A stretch of 52,528 nucleotides of DNA from positions 1-52,528 of the forward strand of contig CAJJNV010000012.1 in NCBI GenBank assembly GCA_905193225.1, read 5' to 3'. Below, in pieces: positions 7,008 through 15,597 of the stretch. Under the pieces are notes generated by a model. That model made no database searches. It saw only the letters and a program-made list of their open reading frames with translations, and was not told the DNA's origin. The stretch's first letter is position 1; each line of letters starts with the position of its first letter. The DNA is from an uncultured Oscillospiraceae bacterium (lineage in GTDB: Bacteria; Bacillota; Clostridia; Oscillospirales; Acutalibacteraceae). Position numbers and translations under genes: made by a program.

Positions 7008-8276
7008 ATGAAAACAAAAGCAGTAAGAATTTACGGTGAAAACGACCTGCGCCTTGAGGAATTTGAACTTCCCGAGATGCAGGAGGACGAGATACTGCTC
7101 AAGGTGGTATCCGACAGCATTTGTATGTCCACCTACAAGGCCGCCATCCAGGGCGCAAAGCATAAGCGCGTGCCAAACGACGTGGCCGAAAACCCCACCA
7201 TCGTAGGACACGAGTTCTGCGGCGAGATCGTCAAGGTGGGCAGTAAATGGGCAAACGACTTTAAAGAGGGTCAGCGCGTTTCCATTCAGCCGGCTCTTAA
7301 CGACCCCGAGGACATTTATGCCGCTCCCGGTTATTCCTTCAGATACATCGGCGGCGACGCCACCTATGTTATCGTTCCAAACAAGGTTATGGAGCTTGGC
7401 TGCCTTCTGAATTACACCGGAGACGCCTTCTTCTACGGCTCCCTTTCCGAGCCTATGGCATGTATTGCCGGCGGACTTCATACCTCCTGGCACAATGTTC
7501 CCGGCCACCACTATGCTCATAAAATGGACATCGTCCAAAACGGTAAAATGGCCATTCTTGCCGGTGCAGGTCCTATGGGACTTGGTGCAATCGACTATGC
7601 CATTCACCGCGATGTTCATCCCTCACTTCTGGTTGTCACCGATGTTGACGACGCAAGACTTGCCCGCGCCGCATCCATATACACTCCTGAGGATGCCAAG
7701 AAATTCGGCGTTGAGCTTCACTATGTAAATACCGCCTGCGACGATCCCGTGGGCGTGCTCCGCGGCCTTACCGGCGGCAAGGGATTTGATGATGTTTTCG
7801 TTTTCGCTCCCGTAAAGCCGGTTGTGGAGCAGGGCGGCGCAATCCTCGGCCACGACGGATGCCTCAACTTCTTCGCAGGCCCCACCAAGACCGAGTTTTC
7901 GGCCGAATTTAATTTCTATAATGTCCATTATGATACCACGCACATTGCCGGCGATTCGGGCAGCAATATCGACGATGTGGTAGAGGTCATTTCCATGATG
8001 GGAAGCGGCAAGGTCAACCCCGCATCCATGATCACCCACGTGGGCGGTCTTGACAGCGTTGTGGAAACCACCCTTAACCTTCCCAACATCAAGGGCGGCA
8101 AAAAGCTCATCTACACCCACATTTCCATGCCTCTCACCGCCATTGCCGATTTCGAAAAGCTGGGAGAAACCGATCCCATGTTCAAAAAGCTTGCCGAGAT
8201 CGTGGCCGAAAACAACGGACTGTGGTGCTATGACGCCGAGAAATATCTTCTCGAAAACGCCAAGTCCATCGACTGA
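7008..8276 (+). CDS. zinc-type dehydrogenase, L-sorbose-1-phosphate reductase-like
   Basis: A 422-residue medium-chain dehydrogenase. The N-terminal catalytic domain keeps the Cys of SICMST and the GHEFCGEIVKVG motif (His-Glu), the usual catalytic zinc site, but no four-cysteine structural zinc lobe is visible. The Rossmann fold is AGAGPMGLGAIDYA. Its overall look is that of the SorE-like sugar-phosphate dehydrogenases, which interconvert L-sorbose 1-phosphate and glucitol 6-phosphate with NAD(P)H; the exact substrate is uncertain. It is followed 83 nt later by an aldolase-like gene on the same strand, suggesting a short sugar-phosphate pathway. It is longer than the usual 350 residues of this superfamily. 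Confidence 0.75.
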   Translation: MKTKAVRIYGENDLRLEEFELPEMQEDEILLKVVSDSICMSTYKAAIQGAKHKRVPNDVAENPTIVGHEFCGEIVKVGSKWANDFKEGQRVSIQPALNDPEDIYAAPGYSFRYIGGDATYVIVPNKVMELGCLLNYTGDAFFYGSLSEPMACIAGGLHTSWHNVPGHHYAHKMDIVQNGKMAILAGAGPMGLGAIDYAIHRDVHPSLLVVTDVDDARLARAASIYTPEDAKKFGVELHYVNTACDDPVGVLRGLTGGKGFDDVFVFAPVKPVVEQGGAILGHDGCLNFFAGPTKTEFSAEFNFYNVHYDTTHIAGDSGSNIDDVVEVISMMGSGKVNPASMITHVGGLDSVVETTLNLPNIKGGKKLIYTHISMPLTAIADFEKLGETDPMFKKLAEIVAENNGLWCYDAEKYLLENAKSID

Positions 8277-8291
8277 TTTGTTTAAATTAAG

Positions 8292-8332
8292 CCTTTCCCG
8301 AAAAAAAGGCCGGCCCTTAAAGCGGGAAAAGG
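8292..8332 (+). promoter_or_regulatory. intercistronic hairpin
   Basis: CCTTTCCCG (8292-8300) pairs with CGGGAAAAGG (8323-8332), one bulged A, between the dehydrogenase and the aldolase genes. No T run follows on the plus strand, so it may stabilise or process the mRNA rather than end it. Confidence 0.4.
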
Positions 8333-8359
8333 TCAATTGTAATATTGGAGGAAATTAAA

Positions 8360-9007
8360 ATGAAAATCTTTCTCGACAGCGCAAATATCGAGCAGATCAA
8401 AACCGCTTATGATATGGGCGCCATCACCGGTGTAACCACCAACCCCTCGATCATTTCAAGAGAAAACAGAAAGTTTGACGATCTTCTCACCGACATCACC
8501 GCAATCATTACCGACGGCCCTGTTTTTGCCGAGGTTCTCAGCGTTGACGCCGAGGGAATGATCGAAGAAGGCAGAAAGCTTGCCGCAAAGAGCAAGAACA
8601 TCGTTGTCAAGATCCCCATGATCCCCGAAGGACTCAAGGCCGTTAAGACCCTTTCTTCCGAGGGCATCACCGTCTGCAATACCGTTGTTTTCTCCTCCTG
8701 CCAGGCTATTCTTGCCGCCAACGCAGGCGCTTCCTATGTTGCTCCCTTCGTCGGACGTATGGACGACATCGGCGAAAACGGACTTAACCTCGTTGCCGAG
8801 ATCCGCGAGATCTTCGACGCACAGGGCATCGACACCAAGATCGTTGCCGCATCTGTCCGTCATCCCGTTCACGTTGCCGAGCTTGCCAGAATGGGCACCG
8901 ACATTGCAACCATGCCCTTCAAGGTGGTTATGCAGATGGCTACCAACCCCAACTCCGCCAGAGCCGTTGAAGGCTTCCTCAAGGACTGGGAAAAGGTTCC
9001 TAAATAA
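8360..9007 (+). CDS. fsa: fructose-6-phosphate aldolase / transaldolase-like protein
   Basis: A 215-residue protein of the short transaldolase (FSA/TalC) subfamily. It starts MKIFLDSANIEQIK, and has GVTTNPSI near residue 24 and VVKIPM with Lys84 as the expected Schiff-base lysine (Lys85 in E. coli FsaA). The length matches FSA rather than the 300-residue classical transaldolase. Family members either cleave fructose 6-phosphate to dihydroxyacetone and glyceraldehyde 3-phosphate, or act as transaldolases; these cannot be told apart from sequence alone here. The start is set by GGAGG 8 nt upstream. A strong terminator follows. Confidence 0.88.
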   Translation: MKIFLDSANIEQIKTAYDMGAITGVTTNPSIISRENRKFDDLLTDITAIITDGPVFAEVLSVDAEGMIEEGRKLAAKSKNIVVKIPMIPEGLKAVKTLSSEGITVCNTVVFSSCQAILAANAGASYVAPFVGRMDDIGENGLNLVAEIREIFDAQGIDTKIVAASVRHPVHVAELARMGTDIATMPFKVVMQMATNPNSARAVEGFLKDWEKVPK

Positions 9008-9025
9008 TCAAGGCGCAAAAATCAA

Positions 9026-9056
9026 AAGAGGACTCACCGCGAGTCCTCTTTTTTTG
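9026..9056 (+). terminator. intrinsic terminator after the aldolase gene
   Basis: Ten-bp stem AAGAGGACTC / GAGTCCTCTT (9026-9035 and 9041-9050) with a 5-nt loop, followed by TTTTTT. Confidence 0.92.
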
Positions 9057-9090
9057 TTATCAGTTAAACGGATGCAAAAAGAAAAACGGA

Positions 9091-9131
9091 TACCCCCTGC
9101 GACTGCCGTATTGCGGCAGTCGCAGGGGGTA
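9091..9131. repeat. 18-bp perfect inverted repeat
   Basis: TACCCCCTGCGACTGCCG (9091-9108) is an exact reverse complement of 9114-9131 with a 5-nt loop. It stands between convergent genes just after a complete terminator and is not followed by a T run on either strand, so it is not an ordinary terminator. It resembles a repetitive extragenic palindrome or a hairpin-type mobile remnant. Confidence 0.85.
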
Positions 9132-9178
9132 GATAATGATTATAACAAATGGAGAATCACCGAGTAACGGCTTAACAA

Positions 9179-9940
9179 TCAAAACCACACGGCGGGGGGA
9201 GATTGGGGAATGATGACCGTTTCGGTGGCCGAGAAGGCTGCCAGCTTTTCGGCCAAGATCGGGACGACGACATTCTCGGTTTCAAAGTGTCCCGCGTCGA
9301 TCAGGCAGAGGCCGAGGGACCCTGCAAGCAGCAGATTGTGATGCTTTACATCGGCGGTGACAAGGGCGTCTGCGCCGGCTTTAAGGGCGGGGGTAATGAA
9401 ATCCTCCCCTGCGCCGCCGCAAAGGGCAACCTTGGCTATTTCCTTGCCGCTTAGCACGGTCTTTGCTTTTGTTGAGAGCTTTTCTGCAACGAATATCGCA
9501 AAATCACGGTCGGACATGGGTCGCTTTAATGTGCCTGTTCTGCCCATTGGGGGAAAGTCGCCGCCGTCGTTTTCGGCGAGAGGAGCGATGTTTTCAAGCT
9601 CCAGTGCCTTTGCCAGCGCGTCGTTTACTCCGCTCCTTGCCGCGTCGAGGTTGGTGTGTGCCGAGATGACGGCAATGTCGTGCTTGGCAAGAAGGTAGGG
9701 CACGCTGTCGGTCTGAAGCCGTTTGAGGGGATTAAAAATAACGGGATGGTGGCTGACTATCAGGTCAATGCCGTTTTGGGCGGCATATTCCACCGCTTGG
9801 GCGGTGACATCAAGCACCGCGCCGATCTTGTTTATTTCTCTTTGCCCGTCCCCCACAAGCAGTCCCGCATTGTCGAAGGGCAGGGCGGTATTAAAGGGGG
9901 CAAAGGAATCTATAAATTCCAAAATGTCAATAACCTTCAT
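9179..9940 (-). CDS. Nif3-like dinuclear metal-centre protein
   Basis: A 253-residue NIF3/YqfO family member of the short form, without the PII-like insert of Bacillus YqfO. The metal-binding motifs are visible: LIVSHHPVIF near residue 61 and DAGHFETEN near the C-terminus, with DVKHHNLLL between. The family forms hexameric rings with two metal ions per subunit; the biochemical role remains debated (GTP cyclohydrolase-type activity has been reported for some members). It follows trmK by about 110 nt on the same strand, the conserved yqfN-yqfO pair. Confidence 0.92.
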   Translation of the reverse strand: MKVIDILEFIDSFAPFNTALPFDNAGLLVGDGQREINKIGAVLDVTAQAVEYAAQNGIDLIVSHHPVIFNPLKRLQTDSVPYLLAKHDIAVISAHTNLDAARSGVNDALAKALELENIAPLAENDGGDFPPMGRTGTLKRPMSDRDFAIFVAEKLSTKAKTVLSGKEIAKVALCGGAGEDFITPALKAGADALVTADVKHHNLLLAGSLGLCLIDAGHFETENVVVPILAEKLAAFSATETVIIPQSPPAVWF

Positions 9941-10050
9941 GCTTTCACCTCATATTTTTATGTTGTGCTTTTTATGCTTCGGCGGCAGAGAGCCTTACTG
10001 TCGCCGTTTGTTCGATTGCTTTGCCGGAATTTCGTCGGTCGCTTGTCGGG

Positions 10051-10743
10051 TCAGGCCTGGCTTTTTGCATCGCCGTTTATCAGGCTGTCGATTTGTTCTT
10101 TCAGCGCTTTAAGAGCCGAAGTGTCGGCGCCGGTGCCGCTTTGCCCGTCTATCTGACGTTCGAGCGTTCTCGAAAGCTTTTTAAAGTATTCAAATTCCGC
10201 ACACTTGGGGCTTTTGCAAAGAGTGCCGACAAAGGCCTCATAATCGGTCAGCTCCCGGCTTTTTCCGCAGTACTCGGCCCTCATAACGATATATACCCGC
10301 TTGCCCTCGCAAACCGCCCGTTCCCTTGTTGTTTCAAAGCCGTTTTTGTAAAGCCACCGCCGCAAAATGTCGGGGTCGGACATGGGCTGGAGTATAAAGG
10401 CTTTGCTTTCTCTGTAAGGGCAGCTTTCGAGTATTTCGCAGATGAGTATTCCGCCCATTCCGGCCATAACCGCCTCGTCGAATTCATCCTTTTTTATGCT
10501 TTTCAGTCCGTCAGAAAGCCTTGTTTCAATGACGTTTGATAGTCCCGCCGTTTTTATGTTGCTTTTAGCCGACGCAAGGGGACCTTTTCGCAGGTCGGAG
10601 GCAATGGCTTTTGGGCATTTTCCGCTGCTCACAAGAAATATGGGCAGACTGCCGTGATCGGTACCGATGTCGGCGACGGCGGCATTTTCGGTCACAAAAT
10701 CGGCGGCAAGAGCAAGACGGTTTGAAAGTTTTTTCGCGTTCAT
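10051..10743 (-). CDS. trmK: tRNA (adenine-22-N1)-methyltransferase TrmK
   Basis: A 230-residue SAM-dependent methyltransferase. Motif I is VADIGTDHGSLPIFL (about residue 25), followed by IASDLRKGPLASA and AGMGGILI, typical of the TrmK/YqfN family that methylates A22 of tRNA. The C-terminal part is a coiled-coil (KLSRTLERQIDG region), as in the Bacillus enzyme. The start at ATG 10743 is preferred to the GTG 6 nt upstream because GAGGTG then sits at a usable distance. It is paired with the Nif3-like gene downstream and diverges from a small membrane protein gene. Confidence 0.93.
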   Translation of the reverse strand: MNAKKLSNRLALAADFVTENAAVADIGTDHGSLPIFLVSSGKCPKAIASDLRKGPLASAKSNIKTAGLSNVIETRLSDGLKSIKKDEFDEAVMAGMGGILICEILESCPYRESKAFILQPMSDPDILRRWLYKNGFETTRERAVCEGKRVYIVMRAEYCGKSRELTDYEAFVGTLCKSPKCAEFEYFKKLSRTLERQIDGQSGTGADTSALKALKEQIDSLINGDAKSQA

Positions 10744-10756
10744 ATACACCTCGGGA

Positions 10757-10785
10757 TTGATTTTTTTCGATCTGTATGTTATATT
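10757..10785 (+). promoter_or_regulatory. promoter of the small membrane protein gene
   Basis: TTGATT (10757-10762), 17-nt spacer, TATATT (10780-10785), then GGGAG and the ATG at 10807. It lies in the short region between this gene and divergent trmK. Confidence 0.6.
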
Positions 10786-10806
10786 GTCCTTCGGGAGTTG
10801 ATTAAA

Positions 10807-11130
10807 ATGAAATATGATAAATACGGAGATCCCATTATCGAAAAGGAAACAAAGATGAACGGCAAGCGGCGCAAGGCTTTTGCCGTAACAATGGTTCTTC
10901 AGGCCATTATTATCGCCATAAATTTGGCCATAATGTTCATCCCGAGTATTAACGGCTACCTCTGCTTCATCTTTGCACCCTTTTACATATTCCTTTTCGT
11001 GACATATGTCAAGGCGGTTGCCACCGTTAAGGACGACGGAATTTCCATAACAAAATATCAGATATTCAAGTTTGTCAGCATAGCCCTTTACATCATCACG
11101 GCGGCTATGTGTATGGTCATCAATTATTGA
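10807..11130 (+). CDS. small membrane protein of unknown function
   Basis: A 107-residue protein with a charged cytoplasmic start (MKYDKYGDPIIEKETKMNGK) and three membrane segments, roughly residues 25-45, 48-70 and 83-105. No family was recognised. ATG 10807 is chosen over TTG 10798 because GGGAG lies 9 nt before the ATG. It has its own promoter and shares a bidirectional terminator with the convergent kinase-like gene, so it is a single-gene transcript. Confidence 0.75.
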   Translation: MKYDKYGDPIIEKETKMNGKRRKAFAVTMVLQAIIIAINLAIMFIPSINGYLCFIFAPFYIFLFVTYVKAVATVKDDGISITKYQIFKFVSIALYIITAAMCMVINY

Positions 11131-11150
11131 TAACCGTAAAAGTTAATTAA

Positions 11151-11195
11151 AGCTCCGTAGTTTAGGCATTAACGGCCAAGCTACGGAGCTGTTTT
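11151..11195. terminator. bidirectional terminator
   Basis: AGCTCCGTAG (11151-11160) pairs with CTACGGAGCT (11181-11190); a T-rich tract follows on the plus strand and an AATTAACTTTT tract on the minus strand, between convergent genes. Confidence 0.8.
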
Positions 11196-11818
11196 TATTT
11201 TTTAAATCCCACAATTGCAAGGTAGGATTTTATAAGCTCAACGGCTTTGTCAAAGCCTATGCGGCTCATATCAATGCAAAGGTCATAGTTGTCGGCGTCC
11301 ATCCATTCTCTGCCGGTGTAGTATTTGTAGTACTGGGAGCGCTGCTTTGTGACCTGTTCCGAAAGTTTTTCGGCTTCCTTGGTTGTAAGGGCATAGCGCT
11401 TTGCGATGTTGTCGACGCAAAATTCTTCCGAGCCGTATAAAAATATGTTGCAGACATTGTCGAAATCCTTTAAAACATAGCTGGCGCAGCGGCCGATGAT
11501 GATGCAGGATTCTCTCTCTGCAAGGCGTTTGATGATCTCGGCCTGGAGGCTGAAAATGTTTTTGTCGGAGGTGTAGTCCGCGCTTGTGGGAGGCTCGACC
11601 GTGCCTTTATAGGCACCGCTTCGCTTGATAAAGAAGGAGCCGTTGATCTTCTCGTCGGCCTTGCCGAAAAGAGATTCGTGAATTCCGGTTTCTTCCGACG
11701 CGATCTTTATGAGATCCTTGTCGTAATATTCAATCCCGTAAATTTCAGACAGGGCAACTCCCATATCTCTGCCGAGGCTGCCGTATTTTCTCGAAATGGT
11801 AATAACGTTCTTTGCCAT
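11195..11818 (-). CDS. cytidylate kinase-like protein
   Basis: A 207-residue P-loop protein of the cytidylate-kinase-like family (Cytidylate_kin2). It opens MAKNVITISRKYGSLGRDMG, a P-loop variant of the type seen in this family, followed by EYYDKDLIKIASEETGI. The middle has SCIIIGRCASYVL and the lid-like RYALTTKEAEKL; YDLCIDMSRIG is the usual C-terminal motif. True Cmk is larger and more conserved; the substrate of this family is generally not established. It is located 36 nt after livF, but a role in the transport operon is not obvious. Confidence 0.85.
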   Translation of the reverse strand: MAKNVITISRKYGSLGRDMGVALSEIYGIEYYDKDLIKIASEETGIHESLFGKADEKINGSFFIKRSGAYKGTVEPPTSADYTSDKNIFSLQAEIIKRLAERESCIIIGRCASYVLKDFDNVCNIFLYGSEEFCVDNIAKRYALTTKEAEKLSEQVTKQRSQYYKYYTGREWMDADNYDLCIDMSRIGFDKAVELIKSYLAIVGFKK

Positions 11819-11854
11819 AGGGCATCCACCTTTCCGAAAATATATTGAATAAAA

Positions 11855-12565
11855 TTATTCTCCCAAGTACGCCTTTTTAACCGAGTCGTTGTCCGCAAGC
11901 TCGTGAGCATCACCTTCGAGGGTGATGTTGCCGGTTTCAAGAACATAGGCACGGTCGGCGATGGCAAGGGCCTTTTTAGCGTTTTGTTCAACAAGCAAAA
12001 CCGTTGTACCGGCCTTGCTGATGTCTTCAATTATATTGAATATCTCGCTGACCAGAATGGGCGAAAGACCCATTGAAGGCTCATCCATAAGGATGATCTT
12101 GGGGCGGGACATAAGGGCGCGTCCCATGGCCAGCATCTGCTGCTCGCCGCCCGAAAGGGTTCCGGCCAGCTGATTTTTGCGTTCCTCAAGTCTGGGGAAG
12201 CGCTCGTAAACCATTTTAAGGCTGTCGGCGATCTCGCCGGCGTCTCTGCGGGTATATGCACCGAGCTTTAGGTTTTCAAGCACCGAAAGCTGGGCAAAAA
12301 CCCTTCGTCCTTCGGGAACGTGCGCCATTCCAAGCGAAACGATCTTATGGGCGGGGGTTTTAAGCAGATTATGACCGGCAAAGGTTATCGATCCGTGCTT
12401 AGGGGTGATAAGGCCTGTGACGGTGTGAAGAATGGTGGTTTTTCCGGCACCGTTTGCACCGATAAGGGCGATTATTTCACCCTCGTTAACATCAAAGGAG
12501 ATTCCCTTAATGGCCTTGATAACGCCATAGTAGACTTCAAGGTCTCTTACTTCAAGCATAGCCAT
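11855..12565 (-). CDS. livF: branched-chain amino-acid ABC transporter ATPase LivF
   Basis: A 236-residue ATPase with Walker A GANGAGKTT, signature LSGGEQQ, Walker B IILMDEPSMGLSP, and the short C-terminus of LivF (VKKAYLGE). It energises uptake of branched-chain amino acids together with LivG. It is the last gene of livHMGF, 13 nt after livG, with a GGAGGAG ribosome binding site. Confidence 0.95.
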   Translation of the reverse strand: MAMLEVRDLEVYYGVIKAIKGISFDVNEGEIIALIGANGAGKTTILHTVTGLITPKHGSITFAGHNLLKTPAHKIVSLGMAHVPEGRRVFAQLSVLENLKLGAYTRRDAGEIADSLKMVYERFPRLEERKNQLAGTLSGGEQQMLAMGRALMSRPKIILMDEPSMGLSPILVSEIFNIIEDISKAGTTVLLVEQNAKKALAIADRAYVLETGNITLEGDAHELADNDSVKKAYLGE

Positions 12566-12578
12566 AATTTTTCTCCTC

Positions 12579-13337
12579 CTATTCGCCTAAATATGCCGTG
12601 ATGACCGCAGGATTTGAAAGAACCTCTGATGTGGTTCCGGCGGCCAGCACCTGACCGAAGTTGAGCACGGTCAGCTTTTCGCAAATACCGCTGACAAGGC
12701 GCATATCGTGTTCGATAAGCAGTATTGTCATATCAAAATTGTCGCGGATATATCTGATGGTGTCCATAAGTTCCTGGGTCTCGTTGGGGTTCATACCGGC
12801 GGCCGGCTCATCCAGCAGAAGCAGCTTTGGATTTGTTGCAAGGGCGCGGGCAATCTCAAGCTTTCTCTGCTTGCCGTAGGGAAGGTTGGAGGCAAGGTAG
12901 GAAGCTTCTCTGTCGAGATCGAACACCTTGAGAAGCTCCATTGCTTCCTTGTCCATCTTTTTTTCGGTTTTAAAGAACTTCGGCAAACGGAATATTCCTG
13001 TTGCCACAGAGTATTTATAGCGATTGTGAAGTCCCGCCTTAACGTTATCCAGCACCGAAAGCTGTTTAAACAGACGGATGTTCTGGAATGTACGGGCGAT
13101 GCCCTCGTGGTTTATTTCGGCGGTGGACTTACCGGTTATGTTTTTGCCGTCGAGGATTATTGTGCCGTCGGTGGGCTTGTAAACCCCGGTGAGCAGGTTG
13201 AAAACGGTGGTTTTTCCGGCGCCGTTGGGGCCGATGAGGCCGTAAAGCTCGCCCTTTTCGATTTCAACGTTAAAATCGTCCACGGCGCGAAGACCGCCGA
13301 AAGAAATGCCCAAATTGGTTATCTTAAGCATTGACAT
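12579..13337 (-). CDS. livG: branched-chain amino-acid ABC transporter ATPase LivG
   Basis: A 252-residue ATPase. Walker A is GPNGAGKTT; the LivG-type signature LPYGKQRKLEIARAL replaces LSGGQ; Walker B is LLLLDEPAAGMNP. The GIARTFQNIRLF Q-loop is characteristic of LivG. The start at 13337 (MSMLKITNLG) is chosen because GGAGG lies 8-9 nt upstream; the gene then overlaps the end of livM by 14 nt, implying coupled translation. Confidence 0.95.
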   Translation of the reverse strand: MSMLKITNLGISFGGLRAVDDFNVEIEKGELYGLIGPNGAGKTTVFNLLTGVYKPTDGTIILDGKNITGKSTAEINHEGIARTFQNIRLFKQLSVLDNVKAGLHNRYKYSVATGIFRLPKFFKTEKKMDKEAMELLKVFDLDREASYLASNLPYGKQRKLEIARALATNPKLLLLDEPAAGMNPNETQELMDTIRYIRDNFDMTILLIEHDMRLVSGICEKLTVLNFGQVLAAGTTSEVLSNPAVITAYLGE

Positions 13338-14418
13338 TATCAGCCGCCTCCTTTTTATTCTTTGCAAAGATTTTTTTGATCGACTGGAAGAATCTCTGGC
13401 GGTAGCCGATGAGGGTGTCGTTGGAGGTGAATATCATCATAATGATGAGGGCCAAAGCGTAGATAAGCATACGGTAATCGGCCACCTCGCGAAGCACCTC
13501 GGGAAGTACGGTCAGCACGGTGGCTGCGATTATCGAGCCGCGGATGTTGCCCATTCCGCCGAGAACTACAAAGACCAGTATCATTATCGACATATTATAT
13601 CCGAAGTTTTTGGAGGACGCGGCCAGGATGCTTAAGTTGTGGGAATAAAGCACACCGGCGATTCCGGCAAGAAATGCCGAAAGTGAGAAGGCAATAAGCT
13701 TGTATTTTGTGACGTTTATTCCGATAGATTCGGCGGCGATGCGATTGTCACGTATGGCCATAACCGCACGTCCCGAACGGGAATGGATAAAGTTAAGGCA
13801 AATTACCACCGTGAGGAATACGAGTATGAATCCCACCACAAAGTTTGAATCATGCGGTGTGCCCTCGATGCCCTGAGGACCGTTTATGAGAAGGGTTCCA
13901 TCCACCGTGTCAAGGCCCATATCGGTGGCCGAGGTAAGGGAGGCGTGAACGCCGTTTTGATCGTATCCGAGGTAGACGGATTTTGCAAAGTTCTGAATTA
14001 TCTCTCCGAAGGCAAGGGTAACGATGGCCAGGTAGTCGCCCTTAAGACGGAGAACAGGGATGCCGATGAGTACGCCGAATATTGCGGCGCAAATTCCGCC
14101 GATAAGCAGGGCAATGGGAAAACGGATGTAGCTCTCGGGAATGGAATTCTGCATAACCACCGAGAAAATCGAGCTTGTATAAGCGCCGACGCACATAAAT
14201 CCCGCATGGCCGAGGCTCAGTTCTCCGAGAATGCCCACCGTCAGGTTAAGGGAGACGGCGAGAATAATGTACATACAAATGGGAACCAGCAGTCCCTGGG
14301 TCATACTTTTAAGGTTTCCGGTGGAGCTGAGGGTCTGCATTATCACGAAGGCCGCAATAAGGATGCCGTAGGTGATGAAATTATTTATTGTGTATGGCTT
14401 TAACAGTTTGCTTTTCAA
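13324..14418 (-). CDS. livM: branched-chain amino-acid ABC transporter permease LivM
   Basis: A 364-residue polytopic protein with about nine to ten membrane segments and the family signature LSLGHAGFMCVGAY, plus RLKGDYLAIVTLAFGEI and AIRDNRIAAESIGI, the cytoplasmic coupling loop that contacts the ATPases. It begins with a TTG at 14418 preceded by an AAGGGGG-like ribosome binding site. It forms the membrane channel with LivH, encoded 14 nt upstream. Confidence 0.95.
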   Translation of the reverse strand: MKSKLLKPYTINNFITYGILIAAFVIMQTLSSTGNLKSMTQGLLVPICMYIILAVSLNLTVGILGELSLGHAGFMCVGAYTSSIFSVVMQNSIPESYIRFPIALLIGGICAAIFGVLIGIPVLRLKGDYLAIVTLAFGEIIQNFAKSVYLGYDQNGVHASLTSATDMGLDTVDGTLLINGPQGIEGTPHDSNFVVGFILVFLTVVICLNFIHSRSGRAVMAIRDNRIAAESIGINVTKYKLIAFSLSAFLAGIAGVLYSHNLSILAASSKNFGYNMSIMILVFVVLGGMGNIRGSIIAATVLTVLPEVLREVADYRMLIYALALIIMMIFTSNDTLIGYRQRFFQSIKKIFAKNKKEAADNVNA

Positions 14419-14432
14419 AATTTCCGACCCCC

Positions 14433-15314
14433 TTAAACCTTTTCGTCAATTTTCTTGCCGAGAATACCGGTGGGCTTGACCACCAGAACGATAATCAGCA
14501 CGGCAAAAACGATGGCGTCGGCCATCTGAGAGGAAATGTATGCTCTGCCGAGTATCTCGATTATACCGATGAGCACGCCGCCTATCATAGCGCCGGGAAT
14601 GGATCCTATACCGCCGAAAACCGCTGCCACGAAGGCCTTGATTCCGGGCATTGCGCCGGTTGTGGAAGAAAGGTTGGAATAGGTCGAGCAGAGAAGCACG
14701 CCGGCTATGGCAGCAAGTCCGGAGCCGATGGCAAAGGTGAGAGCGATGGTTCCGTTAACGTTGACGCCCATAAGCTGAGCGGCGCCTCTGTCCTCAGAAA
14801 CCGCACGCATGGCGTTGCCGGGACGGGTTTTATTTATGAACAGCACAAGGGCAACCATTATTATGACGGTTACGGCAATGGTAACAATGGCCTCGCCCGA
14901 GATGACAAGCTGCCCGTCGAAAAGCTTTATGGATTCAAGGGGGACAACCGAAGTGAAGTTCTTGGGCTGCGCACCGAAAATGAGAAGGGCAAGGTTCTGA
15001 AGCAGGTAGCTCACTCCGATGGCGGTTATAAGTACCGCAAGGGGAGATGCATTTCTCAGGGGCTTATATGCCACCCGCTCGATGGTCATACCGAGGAGTG
15101 TACAGAAAATTATCGAGATAAGCACCGCTACATAGGGGTTGAGTCCCGCATAGGAAGTGGCCGAGAAAACTATGTATCCGCCTACCATTATAACGTCGCC
15201 GTGAGCGAAGTTAAGCATTTTTGCGATACCGTAAACCATTGTGTAACCAAGAGCGATAACCGCATATATACTGCCGAGGCTCAGGCCGTTTATGAGATTT
15301 GATAAGAAATCCAA
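14433..15314 (-). CDS. livH: branched-chain amino-acid ABC transporter permease LivH
   Basis: A 293-residue membrane protein with about eight helices; MLNFAHGDVIMVGGYI and RAVSEDRGAAQLMGVNV are hallmark LivH motifs. It opens the liv operon and starts at TTG 15314, 7 nt after GAGGTG. A good promoter lies about 55 nt upstream. The periplasmic-type binding protein that should feed this permease is not in the operon; a candidate is encoded at 38356-39516. Confidence 0.95.
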   Translation of the reverse strand: MDFLSNLINGLSLGSIYAVIALGYTMVYGIAKMLNFAHGDVIMVGGYIVFSATSYAGLNPYVAVLISIIFCTLLGMTIERVAYKPLRNASPLAVLITAIGVSYLLQNLALLIFGAQPKNFTSVVPLESIKLFDGQLVISGEAIVTIAVTVIIMVALVLFINKTRPGNAMRAVSEDRGAAQLMGVNVNGTIALTFAIGSGLAAIAGVLLCSTYSNLSSTTGAMPGIKAFVAAVFGGIGSIPGAMIGGVLIGIIEILGRAYISSQMADAIVFAVLIIVLVVKPTGILGKKIDEKV

Positions 15315-15370
15315 ATGTATACACCTCTGTCTGTTTGTCTGTCAGATACAAGACATTTTTATATAAGAAG

Positions 15371-15399
15371 ATTATAGCATAATTTCATTCGAAATACAA
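15371..15399 (-). promoter_or_regulatory. promoter of livHMGF
   Basis: TTGTAT (15394-15399), 17-nt spacer, TATAAT (15371-15376) on the minus strand, start near 15364. Confidence 0.8.
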
Positions 15400-15420
15400 C
15401 GGGAAAGTCACAAAAAATTC

Positions 15421-15484
15421 AAAAAAAATTACCGACAGTCAAATTCCGCTTCAAAAAAACCGAGAATTTTATACTGTCGGTAAT
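15421..15484 (-). terminator. terminator of the ftsEX-peptidase operon
   Basis: ATTACCGACAGT (minus strand 15473-15484) pairs with ACTGTCGGTAAT (15428-15439), a perfect 12-bp stem with a 33-nt loop, followed by TTTTTTTT. It isolates the operon from livH. Confidence 0.8.
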
Positions 15485-15597
15485 GTTTTGCTTAAAATAC
15501 TGGCAAAAATCAGCTTTTTTGCCCTTTCTTTCGGCAAAGTACCAAAAATCCCGAATGGAAAGTCAAAAAACTTCTACCACGGATTTTTGCGCTTCTT

